A stretch of DNA of 64,000 nucleotides from DATFVJ01 sp963851085 (lineage in GTDB: Bacteria; Actinomycetota; Actinomycetes; Streptosporangiales; Streptosporangiaceae). Shown in pieces: positions 25,837 to 34,938 of the stretch. Numbering within the stretch: position 1 is the stretch's first letter; every line of letters begins with the position of its first letter. A program made the translations under genes and the position numbers. Under the pieces are notes generated by a model that did not search any database, was not told the origin of the DNA, and saw nothing but the letters and a program-made list of their open reading frames with translations. The stretch lies in the NCBI GenBank assembly GCA_963851085.1, contig CAWKNX010000018.1, positions 564,508 to 628,507 of the forward strand. Reading direction: 5' to 3'.

Positions 25837-26610
25837 ATGAAGAAGTTCTCTGCGGCAGGCACGCTTGTCGCGGCCTCCGCCGCCGTCGCGCTGGTCGGGT
25901 TCGGCGCGCCGGCCTTCGCGAGCGCGAGTTCGGCCGCGCACGGCATGCGCCCGGTGCTCACCGGTCATGTGCTGACGCCCACCCACGCCATCGAGCACGT
26001 CGTCCTCGGCTCTGCCACGCCCAACAAGTGCGATGGTGACCATGACTCCGACGATGTGGGCTGTGGGTCCAGCCCGGCCGCGGCCAACAAGTGCGATGGT
26101 GACCGCGACTCCGACGACGTGGGCTGCGGGTCCAGCCCGGCCGCGGCCAACAAGTGCGATGGTGACCGCGACTCCGACGACGTGGGCTGCGGGTCCAGCC
26201 CGGCCGCGGCCAACAAGTGCGATGGTGACCATGACTCCGACGACGTGGGCTGCGGGTCCAGCCCGGCCGCGGCCAACAAGTGCGATGGTGACCATGACTC
26301 CGACGACGTGGGCTGCGGGTCCAGCTCGGCCGCGGCCAACAAGTGCGACGGCGACCGCGACTCCGACGACGTGGGCTGCGGGTCCAGCCCGGCCGCGGCC
26401 AACAAGTGCGACGGCGACCACGACTCCGACGACGTGAGCTGCGGCGCCAGCGGCCACGGCATCCGTCCGCACGCCTACCGGCACCACACCAACATCTGGC
26501 GCCCCAGCATGACCTGGCACGCGAGCACGACCGGATATGGCACCGAGCACTTCCACGGCCTCGTCCGCTGGGTCGACGGGCTGAAAGATAGCGTCCTCGG
26601 CCTGCTCTGA
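25837..26610 (+). CDS. secreted protein with seven acidic Cys-flanked repeats
   Basis: A 257-residue exported protein. The signal peptide K-K-F-S-A-A-G-T-L-V-A-A-S-A-A-V-A-L ends at A-F-A-S-A. Seven 21-residue repeats follow (residues about 63-205), each N-K-C-D-G-D-(H/R)-D-S-D-D-V-G-C-G plus a S-S-P-A-A-A linker. The alternating aspartates resemble calcium-binding loops of EF-hand, dockerin and thrombospondin-3 repeats, and the two cysteines per unit could close each loop. A His/Arg-rich C-terminal 50 residues follow. There is no sorting motif. Calcium binding is inferred from the pattern. The paralogue at 26777 shares leader and signal peptide. Confidence 0.75.
   Translation: MKKFSAAGTLVAASAAVALVGFGAPAFASASSAAHGMRPVLTGHVLTPTHAIEHVVLGSATPNKCDGDHDSDDVGCGSSPAAANKCDGDRDSDDVGCGSSPAAANKCDGDRDSDDVGCGSSPAAANKCDGDHDSDDVGCGSSPAAANKCDGDHDSDDVGCGSSSAAANKCDGDRDSDDVGCGSSPAAANKCDGDHDSDDVSCGASGHGIRPHAYRHHTNIWRPSMTWHASTTGYGTEHFHGLVRWVDGLKDSVLGLL
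26023..26463. repeat. seven 63-bp coding repeats
   Basis: Seven 63-bp units, nearly identical at DNA level (differences mainly CAT/CGC at the His/Arg codon), encode the acidic 21-residue repeat. The homogeneity suggests recent expansion or gene conversion. Confidence 0.92.
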
Positions 26611-26649
26611 CCCTTAGCTCTGGAAACTGTCAGCAGTTGGGCAGCTACG

Positions 26650-26776
26650 CAGAGTAGTGTTACCGTTATCCTGGGGACCCACGGGGTGGTTTCTGTTCAA
26701 TCATTCGCGGTTTGGCCGGGCCCTATTCCGGCTGCCGCACACGGGTCCCTCACACAATTATCCAGAAAGGCACAGA
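26650..26776 (+). promoter_or_regulatory. promoter and leader, paralogous to that of the 25837 gene
   Basis: GAGTAGTGTTACCGT, GGGGACCCACGG, CGGTTTGGCCGGGCCCTATTCCGG and CCAGAAAGG align in order with the leader at 25700-25836. The conservation of untranslated sequence suggests it carries regulatory or structural information. Confidence 0.45.
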
Positions 26777-27061
26777 ATGATGAAGCTCTCTGCGGCCAGC
26801 ACGCTCGTTGCGGCCTCTGCGGCCGCCGCGCTGATCGGGCTGGGGGCACCTGCGTTCGCCAGCGCCGGCCACGTCGCGCACCAGGCGACGACGGCGTGCT
26901 ACTGCGCAAGTGGCGGCAGTTCTGCCAGCCACCACGCCAGCGGCGGCGACACGGGCGGTGGCGGTATGGGCGGCCGATTCGGTGGCGAACGGCTCGAGCA
27001 GCGGCGCGACCTGGGCGGTCTCCTCGATCGCCTGACAGATGAGATCCTGAGAATTCTCTGA
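26777..27061 (+). CDS. small secreted protein, paralogue of acidic-repeat protein
   Basis: A 94-residue exported protein. Its first 30 residues (M-M-K-L-S-A-A-S-T-L-V-A-A-S-A-A-A-A-L-I-G-L-G-A) closely copy the signal peptide of the previous gene, but no acidic repeats follow. The mature part is Ser/His/Gly-rich (A-C-Y-C-A-S-G-G; G-G-G-G-M-G-G-R-F-G-G) and ends in an amphipathic helix L-G-G-L-L-D-R-L-T-D-E-I-L-R-I-L. It could be a small surface-active protein; this is a guess from composition. Confidence 0.65.
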   Translation: MMKLSAASTLVAASAAAALIGLGAPAFASAGHVAHQATTACYCASGGSSASHHASGGDTGGGGMGGRFGGERLEQRRDLGGLLDRLTDEILRIL

Positions 27062-27089
27062 CGTCCGCCAGAGTCGCAGGTCTCGCGGG

Positions 27090-27120
27090 GCGCCGGGCTT
27101 CCAATGGGGCAGCCCGGCGC
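27090..27120 (+). terminator. terminator, 10-bp stem
   Basis: GCGCCGGGCT pairs with AGCCCGGCGC around an 11-base loop, 28 bases after the stop, followed by TCCCTATTT. Confidence 0.65.
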
Positions 27121-27435
27121 TCCCTATTTCCGTCGTCGAAGCCGTTTTATGGGCAAGAACACCCTGGGCGGCACCATTCGACCAGGCCTGGATCAGCCTG
27201 AAATAGATGCATTAAGTGGCCTATCCAAAATGACCGTAGAACTTGATGACGGTGTTGCCCATGTCCGCACCCGTAGGTTAAACTCCATGCTATCAGCAGC
27301 GCCTATGGGCCTGGCCAATTAATGCAACTGGTGCGCCATGTTACGCCGCCGCGCCAGCCAATTCACCAAGTGGCACGAGCTCCATGGCAGACGTCTTCTA
27401 CCGGCAGGGTTCAGTAAACTCGGGGGAGTAGGAAC
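27121..27435 (+). promoter_or_regulatory. AT-richer intergenic region before polysaccharide genes
   Basis: These 315 bp are markedly lower in GC than their surroundings (for example CTGAAATAGATGCATTAAG and CCAATTAATGCAACTGG) and contain no convincing gene. The position and composition fit the promoter of the cluster at 27436, and such AT-rich DNA is what Lsr2, encoded at 32096, is known to bind. Confidence 0.45.
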
Positions 27436-28296
27436 ATGTCGAGGATAATGATCGTTGGCTCCGGTGTGGTAGGGCGGGCGACGGGGAAGGGGTTCATCGA
27501 GCGCGGAAATGATGTGACTTTCGTCGACATCGACGAGCGCACGATCAGCGAGCTCTGTGCGCAGGGCTATAAGGCCATCTACCCATCCGACACCGACCTG
27601 ACCGACGTGGCTGCCGTGTTTGTATCTGTGACGGCGCTTACCGCGCCTGACGGTATCGACCTGGGCCATCTGGAGCAGGCTTGCAAGTCGCTGGGTGCGG
27701 CGCTCGCCGAATGTCGCACTCTGCCGGTGGTGGTGTTCCGCTGCACTATCCCTCCCGGCACGACGCGAGGCCGCCTTGTCCCGCTGCTCGAGGCTGCCTC
27801 AGGTAAGAGGGCGGGCGTCGATTTCGGTGTCTGTTACAACCCGGAATACCTCCGGGCTCATTGCGCGGACAGGGACTTCCTGCATCCACGGATCGTGACA
27901 ATCGGGCGCGATCCCCTGAATGACGAGTGCACCCGGCGCGTGGCAGACATTTATGCCGGCTTTGGCGCACCCGTGTATCAATGCAGTTACGAAGAGGCCG
28001 AGTTCCAGAAGTACGTCCACAACCTGTTCAACGCCACCAAAGTCTCGTTTTTCAATGAGATGCGAGTGGCTGCGGACCACCTCGGCCTCGATCCGAGGCA
28101 AGCTTTTAAGTACACCGCGCTCAGCGCCCAGGGAATGTGGGATTCGCTGTATGGCTCGCACGACCATGGGCCCTATTCGGGCGCCTGCCTGCCCAAGGAC
28201 GTCGGAGCCTGGCTCAGCTTCACCCAGGGCAGGGGCATTCCCGCGCCCCTCCTCGGCGCGGTGCGGAAGGTCAACAGGCTCTGCGGGGGCGCCTGA
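27436..28296 (+). CDS. UDP-glucose/GDP-mannose dehydrogenase-family protein, short form
   Basis: A 286-residue nucleotide-sugar dehydrogenase. The N-terminal NAD site reads I-M-I-V-G-S-G-V-V-G-R-A-T-G. Motifs of the family follow: V-S-V-T-A-L near 66-71, C-Y-N-P-E-Y-L-R (136-143), the middle helix E-F-Q-K-Y-V-H-N-L-F-N-A-T-K, and the catalytic cysteine loop S-G-A-C-L-P-K-D. The protein stops 30 residues later, so the C-terminal substrate-binding domain of normal 400-residue members is absent. Family members oxidise a sugar nucleotide to a uronate. The next gene starts within the stop codon. Confidence 0.85.
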   Translation: MSRIMIVGSGVVGRATGKGFIERGNDVTFVDIDERTISELCAQGYKAIYPSDTDLTDVAAVFVSVTALTAPDGIDLGHLEQACKSLGAALAECRTLPVVVFRCTIPPGTTRGRLVPLLEAASGKRAGVDFGVCYNPEYLRAHCADRDFLHPRIVTIGRDPLNDECTRRVADIYAGFGAPVYQCSYEEAEFQKYVHNLFNATKVSFFNEMRVAADHLGLDPRQAFKYTALSAQGMWDSLYGSHDHGPYSGACLPKDVGAWLSFTQGRGIPAPLLGAVRKVNRLCGGA

Positions 28297-29604
28297 TGCA
28301 ATGGGTGTTCCTCCTTGCCTGGATCGTGCCGCTCATCGAACTGCTGATGCTGGTGACCGGGCAGGTCTGGTACCGCACGAGGTTTGCGTCGGCGCCGTGG
28401 AAGTTCAGCAGGCTCGTCATACAGATAACGACGACCGGGCGCGAGGAGAAGCGGGTCAATCAGATCATCTCTGAAATCCGCGCCTACAGGCTCTCGATGC
28501 CATATCAGATATGGGTGGTCAATGAGCCTGGCCTGAACGACAAGTATCCGCGGGCGGATCGGGTGCTCACAGTGCCCGAGTTCTTCACTGCGAGATCGAA
28601 ATATAAGGCGCGCGCGCTTGAGTACGCCAGGCATGAGCGTCGGCGCCTTGGCCTCAACGGGCCCGATACGAAGATACTTTTTGTGGATGACGACACATCC
28701 GTGACGGAGGCCTACATCGAGCGTGCGTTCGCCGCCGACTACGATATTTGCCAGGGCATAACGGCGCCTCGTGTCCAATACGGCGCCCTGCCCTTTCAGC
28801 ATTTTTGGCTCAGCCATTTCGATGATCTGAGAACACGCGGCTGCCTGATCTACTGCGCGTTCTTTCAGGGGTTTACCGGTAAGCCGCTCCATGTCCACGG
28901 TGAGGGTCTGTGCGTGACCGGGGCCACCGAGGAACAGCGTGACCTGGAATTATCCAGTGATCGCTTCAGAGGATCTGACATTCGGGCAGAATGCAGCGTA
29001 TATGGGATTCAAGTGGGGATTCTTCCATGAATATGTCCTGCTTACCTCCCCATGGTGCTGGCGAGATTTCAAGAAACAGCGCAAGCGATGGCTCTGGGGC
29101 AACATTCACGCCATCAGGAACCGCGAGATACTTCCTTTGATACCAGCGATCATGATTGCTGGCAAATATCTGTCCGGGTTCTCGCTCACGACGATCTCGG
29201 CCATTGCGATGATTCTCCGGTTCCTGCATCTGTACACCGCCCCGCCACGCGTGTCCACCGTGTTCTGGTTTTCCCTGGCCACCTGGCTGACGATATACGC
29301 GATCAGCGGGTGGATTAATAGTGCTGACTGCGCGCCCGCACACCGGCGCCGGACCGGGAGTCTCGACCGTTTCCTGCGCAGATCCTGGCAGACATTCATG
29401 GCGGTCAGCCTGTGCCCGCTTACGTCGTTGAGCGTAATTGTCGTCCACCTGATCGCACTCATTGAGGGAGACCCGAAGAGTTTCGAGGTCATCCCGAAGA
29501 CCGCGCAGGCGGCGGCTGTCGCCGCTCCCGCCGTCGCCGCTCCTCCCGCCTCCGCGCCGGGCATGGCCCTTCCGGGAGAAGCCATCGTGGAGGAGGTCAA
29601 GTGA
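28296..29604 (+). pseudogene. family 2 glycosyltransferase (egghead/Alg8-like), one frameshift
   Basis: Joined frames give a membrane glycosyltransferase of about 435 residues. It has an N-terminal membrane helix (W-V-F-L-L-A-W-I-V-P-L-I-E-L-L), the nucleotide-binding I-L-F-V-D-D-D-T-S, H-G-E-G-L, S-E-D-L-T-F-G and Q-R-K-R-W-L-W-G-N (the Q..RW motif of processive synthases), then at least three C-terminal membrane helices. The frame breaks at about 28937 (an extra base before GTG-ACC-TGG). It overlaps the dehydrogenase by TGATG and would polymerise or transfer the sugar that enzyme makes. The tail is Ala/Pro-rich. Confidence 0.78.
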
Positions 29605-30920
29605 CCCTGGCGAAACTGCGCATTGTCGGGATTCACCTGCTGGTGCTGTCCGCCGTGGCAGGCGCGGGCGCGGCGGCGTCATTCAGGTTCGCGCGCGTTC
29701 CAGCGCGGTGGACGCTGCCCAGTTACCCGCAGTTGGCCGGGCGCCCCGGCCAGGGCAGCGTCAACCCGATCGTCCTCGCACTCGCGGGCAGGCCGGCGGC
29801 CACGGCCACGGCCGGTGTGCCGCGTCCGGTGCCGCGCATACGCGCTATCACCGTTTCGCCGAATTGGATCACCCTGCGGGCGGGCGGCAGGGTCGTCGAG
29901 ACGATTCCCATCGTCGGTCACGCGCTGAATCTGTCGCAGATAACGCAGGCGGTCGCCGACCCGTCGTGGATCAGCCAGCCCGCGCCCGGTGTCATCGACC
30001 TGCGAGCGGCCTTGATCATGGAGACGGGGACGTCCCTGACGGTCGCGCCGCCCTCGGTCGCGCGTGCTCCGATGATCGCGGACCGGCCCGGGGTCTTCCT
30101 CGCGCCGCCCATGGCGCGATGCTCGGATCAGATCCGCCACGGTCACATCGTCGCCCCACCTGGATATGCGGACGCCTACCGGCCGTTCGTGCTCGCCGAG
30201 AACCGGGCCAGCATGTGGATCACGAGCTCGCGCCTCGCCGGGCTCGGCTGGAACTGGGACGACTCCTACGGCGTGAGCTGGAAGACGGGTTCAACGGGCG
30301 GCGCCACTGGTTCCACCTTCACAGGCAACTACTTCGGCGTGTACACGCGGGCAGGTCCGGCCTGGTGAATTCACCCGCAATGTCGTCGCCGCCAACTACT
30401 CTACGGAATCGACCCGCATACCTACAGCAGCGATTGACGATCAGGAAGAACACCGTCACGGGCAACGGCCGCCACGGCATCATCTTGGCTGACCATGTGA
30501 CGCGAAGCACTGTCGAAGGAAACACGGTCCGCGGCAACGCGGCCAACGGGATCATGATCGACGAGGCGTCCCGGGCAACGTGATCAAGGGAAACACGGTC
30601 AGCGAGGAACCGCGGCGACGGCATCGTCTTCGCCGCTTCACCCGCCAATCGGGTGTCGGCCAACGTGGTCGCGGCAACCGGGTCGGCCTGCGTCTGACCG
30701 GCACCCGTCCGCGCGGGTGGAGGTGTCGGGCAACGTGGTCTCCGGCAACGGGCTGAATTCGCAGGGCTTGCTCAGCGGCGCGGGAAACAGCATCGCGAGC
30801 GACACGCGTGTCGGGTGGGACGCCGACTGGCTGGCCATCATCTGGGTGCTCGGCGCCGTGCTGGTGACCGTGACGCTCATGTCACTCACCTTGTGCCTGC
30901 TCAACGACCGACAGGCCTGA
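29601..30920 (+). pseudogene. parallel beta-helix protein (AlgG/NosD-like), several frameshifts
   Basis: The first 255 residues are intact from ATG 29601: an N-terminal membrane helix (L-R-I-V-G-I-H-L-L-V-L-S-A-V), then beta-strand repeats. Beyond 30340 the coding continues across three frames. Readable helix rungs are N-T-V-T-G-N-G-R-H-G-I-I-L, S-T-V-E-G-N-T-V-R-G-N-A and N-V-V-S-G-N-G-L-N-S, with a closing membrane helix L-A-I-I-W-V-L-G-A-V-L-V-T-V. At least five single-base breaks are needed (about 30345, 30405, 30440, 30570-30620, 30700). Beta-helix proteins in uronate-polymer clusters are C5-epimerases or lyases; that role is inferred from context. Confidence 0.68.
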
Positions 30921-31957
30921 TGAGGCGGCTGCTCGCGCATCGTCGCGCTGGCGCTCGACTCGCCGCGAGCTGCGGCGGTCAGGCGCCGCCGCCGCCCCCT
31001 CCACCCACGCCGCAGCTCGGCATCGACGTGCTGTGGTACCGGCATTCGCACGACAGGGCCGCGACGATCAGGAGCAAGGCCGCGCGGGTTGTCAGTTACA
31101 TGACCGCGCTGGGCGCGAACGCGCTCTCCATCTCGTTCCCGTTCTACATGAGCGGACGGCGGGCCAGCCATGTCTACCCGCAGAGCGCGACCCCCTCGCC
31201 CGCCGACCTGGCCATTCTCGTGGACGAAGCAACGGCAAAGGGCCTCAGCGTGAACCTGCGGCCACTGCTCAACCAGGCCGCGGTCGGCGGATGGCGGAGC
31301 GAGATCTACCCGGACCACCGGAATGAGTGGTTCGCGAGCTACGAACTCTTCCTCGCCCCCTACCTGGCAATGGCCAGCCGCCCACCGGGTCACGAGCTTC
31401 ACGGTGGGCTCGGAACTGTCATCCCTCGCCGCCGACCCGGCCTGGAACGGGCTGGACACCTGGGCGCAGACGATCTTTCACGGCAAGCTCAGTTTCTCCA
31501 ACAACTGGGATGAGTTCGCCGCAGGGCACCTCGGCGGCGGCGCCGTCGGGCAGGAGGGCGTGGACGCCTATTTCCCTGTCCCGGTCGGGGACGAGGCGAG
31601 CGTGCAGCGACCTCATCACCGCGCTCAACCTGCTGGCTCAGCACACCGAGCAGGATCGACCTGTCCGCCATCGTGGTCCAGGAGATCGGGATCGCGGCGC
31701 AGCCAGGCTCGTACGCGCACCCGCAGTCCTGGACCGGCTCGCGCGATTGGGACTTCGGGCTGCAGGCGAGGTGGTACCAGGCGATGTGCACGGTCGTGCG
31801 CGAGCGTCATATGGCCGGTCTTTACTTCTGGGATATAGATTTCAACCAGAATGTGTGGCGGCCGAGCCCGCACTCCGATCCGCCGCTATCGTTCATCGGC
31901 CGCCAGGGTGCCCTCGCCGTGCGGAGTTGCTTTGCGGATCCAGCGGGCAGTAGGTAG
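30920..31957 (+). pseudogene. TIM-barrel glycosidase-like lipoprotein (GH113-like), several frameshifts
   Basis: The ATG overlaps the previous stop (TGATGA). Allowing two small shifts, the start reads as a signal peptide L-L-A-I-V-A-L-A-L followed by L-A-A-S-C-G-G, a lipobox. The body contains G-I-D-V-L-W-Y, L-G-A-N-A-L-S-I-S-F-P, L-S-V-N-L-R-P-L-L, F-T-V-G-S-E-L-S-S-L, L-S-F-S-N-N-W-D-E-F, V-Q-E-I-G-I-A-A-Q-P and G-L-Y-F-W-D-I-D. The last two and the S-E-L..N-W pattern match GH113-type mannanases, with plausible catalytic Glu residues. Breaks occur near 31390, 31610 and 31670. It probably trims the polymer made by the cluster. Confidence 0.65.
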
Positions 31958-32095
31958 CAGGGCACCGAAAGTTGCTGGTATCCGGGGCTTCACCCGGAAA
32001 CATGTGCACGGCTTTGGTTTGAAGTTTGCCGATATTTCAAAAACGTGAGGTATCCTCATATCCGATAGGACAGCAGCGCAAGGGGGAGATGCTCC

Positions 32096-32488
32096 ATGGC
32101 GCGAAAGCTGAGGGTAACCTACACCGACGACCTGGACGGGGACGAGTTCGAGTCGGATCATCCGACTTACCGCTTCGGGTTCGAGGGGCGGGATTACGAG
32201 ATCGACCTCAAGCCCGCTAACGGCAAGAAGCTCGAGCAGGCGCTCGCAAAGTACATCGGGCATGCGCGGCGCGCTCAAGCGGCGCGGCGCCGAGGCGGAG
32301 CGCCGGTCAGGGACAGGGAACGTCCGGCCGAGATCCGGCAGTGGGCCCGCAAGCGCGGCATCGAGGTGAGCGACCGCGGCCGGATCCCTTCCAACGTCGT
32401 ACGAGCAGTACGACTCCGCGCACTAGAGCCTGCTCGGGCCCCCATGCTCGGCTCGCCCAGGAGTACGGACCTGCTGGCGTCCACGTAG
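32096..32488 (+). CDS. lsr2: Lsr2-type nucleoid-associated protein
   Basis: Lsr2 bridges AT-rich and foreign DNA and silences it. The N-terminal dimerisation domain (A-R-K-L-R-V-T-Y-T-D-D-L-D-G; Y-E-I-D-L) and the C-terminal DNA-binding domain (I-R-Q-W-A-R-K-R-G-I-E-V-S-D-R-G-R-I-P) with its R-G-R AT-hook-like loop are present. As written the end is abnormal. Removing one base near 32402 restores the normal ending V-V-E-Q-Y-D-S-A-H and a stop at 32426, so the last 28 residues are probably an artefact. The start is ATG after GGGGGAGA, with a relatively AT-rich promoter region upstream (31958-32095). Confidence 0.9.
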   Translation: MARKLRVTYTDDLDGDEFESDHPTYRFGFEGRDYEIDLKPANGKKLEQALAKYIGHARRAQAARRRGGAPVRDRERPAEIRQWARKRGIEVSDRGRIPSNVVRAVRLRALEPARAPMLGSPRSTDLLAST

Positions 32489-32532
32489 CGACGGTCAGGG
32501 CCGGCGGTGCCGTGCGCCCGGCGATCCTGAAC
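32446..32532 (+). pseudogene. short-chain dehydrogenase C-terminal remnant
   Basis: About 29 codons read A-R-L-A-Q-E-Y-G-P-A-G-V-H-V-A-T-V-R-A-G-G-A-V-R-P. This resembles the segment after the active-site helix in SDR proteins (L-A-E-E-L-G-P-x-G-V-H-V). No start or Rossmann motif is nearby. I take it as a relic; chance resemblance is possible. Confidence 0.3.
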
Positions 32533-33322
32533 TATGGCGTGACGCCTCCAGGCACCCCGTCCCGGCTCGGGCACTGTCCCGGCTGCGCCAGAAGGGGGCT
32601 GGCTGCGCGGCCGGGGTTTGGGTTCCCCGGCTAGGAGGCCGCTCCCAGACAGGCGCTCGTCACCGGCGATCCAGGTACGGCTGTCTGCCACACCCTCGCG
32701 AGGCGCTTCAGTCCGCCGCCGAAGCCGACGTGATACCGGGGGTCGCCCTCACGACTTGCGGCCGACGCCGACAAGCCCCCGGAACTTCCCTGGATCGTCC
32801 GGAACGTCGGCCGGCGAATCCGGCCGCCACTCCGGGCTGTACACGAGTCCCGGACCTGGAGACGAGGTCGAAGCTGTCGAATGCTGCGGCTCGGTCGATG
32901 CGCGGGCATGCTATACGCTGCGTATTAGCGAGGAATCTCGTGTGTTGCTGCTGGTTCCGGTAGCCGTCACACGCGGGCAATTGGCCTGCGCCGGGTGGGC
33001 ACCGGGGCTCGGCACGGGCTCAGCTGCGGACGTGGCCGTTGTCGCCGCCCATTCTCGCCGGGCCGTCGCCCGGTCAGCTATCATCCTGCCGGTAATGCGG
33101 CCAATCGGGGCCATGTGGTCAATGCCTATCTCAAGTCTGTTGCGAACCGCTTCAGCCGTACTGTGCCGTGAGTTCTGACACAACGCCTTTGCGCGATATC
33201 GGCCGTCCTGATCGTTCCGAAGTCGGCGCGGATGCGGTGACACTGGTGCTTGCCCGCGTGCCGGACCGCCGCTAGTCGCCTGAAAGGGGAGTCTTCTTTG
33301 GCTGCCCGGCCAAAGGACCCCC
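32533..33322. other. gene-poor stretch
   Basis: Several overlapping open frames occur in these 790 bp, but none has a convincing start, domain or codon pattern. A minus-strand segment around 32631-32760 (R-Y-H-V-G-F-G-G-G-L-K-R-L-A-R-V-W) looks weakly protein-like. I see no RNA gene or clear terminator. Confidence 0.4.
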
Positions 33323-34938
33323 CTACTGACCACTGGGAAGCCAGATCCGGAACGTCGTCTTTCCCGGGCGGCTTGCCAGCGAGACCCGGCCCTGATGGGC
33401 GGTGACCACCGCGGCCACGATGGCCAGCCCGAGACCCGTGCTCCCTGCCTTGCGTGAGCGGGCGCTGTCGCCGCGGGCGAACCGCTCCCACACGCCCGCC
33501 TGCAATTCGGCCGGGATTCCCGGGCCATCGTCGCTGACGGTGAGCTCCACGCCGCCGTCTCTTCCACCGGCGCTCGCCGGGATCAGCCGCACGGTCACGG
33601 TGGTGCCTGGCGGCGTGTGCGCTCGCGCGTTGGTGAGCAGGTTCGCGAGCACCTGGTGCAGCCGGTGCTCGTCGCCGGTGACGGTGACAGGTTCGTCGGG
33701 CAGGTCGAGGACCCACCGGTGCCGCGGGCCCGCGACGCGGGCGTCATTGGTGACGTCGATGGCGAGCCGGGTGAGGTCGACCTGCCTCGTGCGCGAGCGG
33801 CCGGCCAGCGTCGAGCCTGGCCAGCAGCAGCAGGTCGTCGACGAGCCTGCTCATCCGCGCGGACTCCGCGTCGACCCGGCTGAGGGCGCGGCGCAGCTCC
33901 GGGTCGAGCTCGCCGTCGCCGCGCAGCGCCAGCTCGGTGTAGCCGCGGATGCCGGCCAGCGGGGTGCGCAGCTCATGGCTGGCGTCGGCGATGAACTGCC
34001 GCAGCCGCGCCTCGCTGGCCTGGCGCGTGCCGAGCGCCTGTTCCACGTGGCCGAGCATCCGGTTGAACGCCTCGCCGAGCTGGCCGACCTCGGTCCGCGG
34101 GTCCGCGTCGGGCACCCGGTGCGGCAGCATCACCTCGCCGCTCGCCAGGGGCATCCGGGTGACCTCGGCGGCGGTCGCGGTGACCCTGCGCAGCGGGCGC
34201 AGCGAGAGCCGGATCCAGCCGGTGCCCGCCACGCCGATGAACAGCAGCGCCGCGCCGAACACGATGACCTCGATCAGCTCGAGCGTGCGGATGGTGCCGT
34301 CCACGCCGCTCAGCGGCAGGCCGGTGACGGTGAGGGCGCCGCTGCCGGGGGCCCGGCCGGAGTCGCGATCAGCGGTAGTCGCCGAGCGCGGACAGGTGCG
34401 ACGGAGGTCGGCTGGTCCCGCCGCAGCGCGGGCGTTCATCAGCGCGGCGAGGTCGGCCGCGGACAGACTGATCGGGGATACCTGGTCCCTCGTCGCTAGC
34501 TCGTGAGCACGCCCGTCTTGGTCACATCGCCGTTGTCGAAGCAGGCTCCGAACGTATCCACCGCCTGGCCCCCATGACGGGCGTGCCCGGCGCCGCCATG
34601 GTCCGGCCCTGGCCCACCGTCCTGGTTGTCCGGAGCCGGCCTGTTGCTCGCCGACAGGGCAGCGCCCGCGGCGGTGAGCTGCTGGTCGAGACGGTCAGCA
34701 GGAACGGGCGCAACGCGGCGGTCGTCGCGACCCCGACGCCCACAGCGGCCAGGGTGAACAGCGCGAGCAGGCCCGCGATGAGGCGTCGCCGCAGGGTCCA
34801 GCCGGCCAGCCAGCGTGCCGCGACGGCTCGCCGCGGCGTGGCACCGCCCGGGCCGTGAGAGTGCTGCGGGGAGTCCGGGCTGTCTGAGCCCGGTGCGTTC
34901 CGGAAAGACACGGTGTCCCGGCCAGGCCTGCATTTCAC
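33323..34938 (-). pseudogene. membrane sensor histidine kinase, several frameshifts
   Basis: Joined frames give a classic two-helix sensor. The N-terminal membrane helix is R-R-L-I-A-G-L-L-A-L-F-T-L-A-A-V-G-V-G-V, followed by an extracytoplasmic segment, a second helix (V-I-V-F-G-A-A-L-L-F-I-G-V-A-G) and a HAMP linker. The H-box is F-I-A-D-A-S-H-E-L-R-T-P-L-A-G-I, the N-box L-A-N-L-L-T-N-A-R-A-H-T, then D-D-G-P-G-I-P and G-L-G-L-A-I-V. Breaks are needed near 34690, 34390-34495 and 33745-33820. It starts within the end of the response-regulator gene and is its partner. The architecture is that of actinobacterial TrcS/TcrY-like kinases. Confidence 0.82.
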
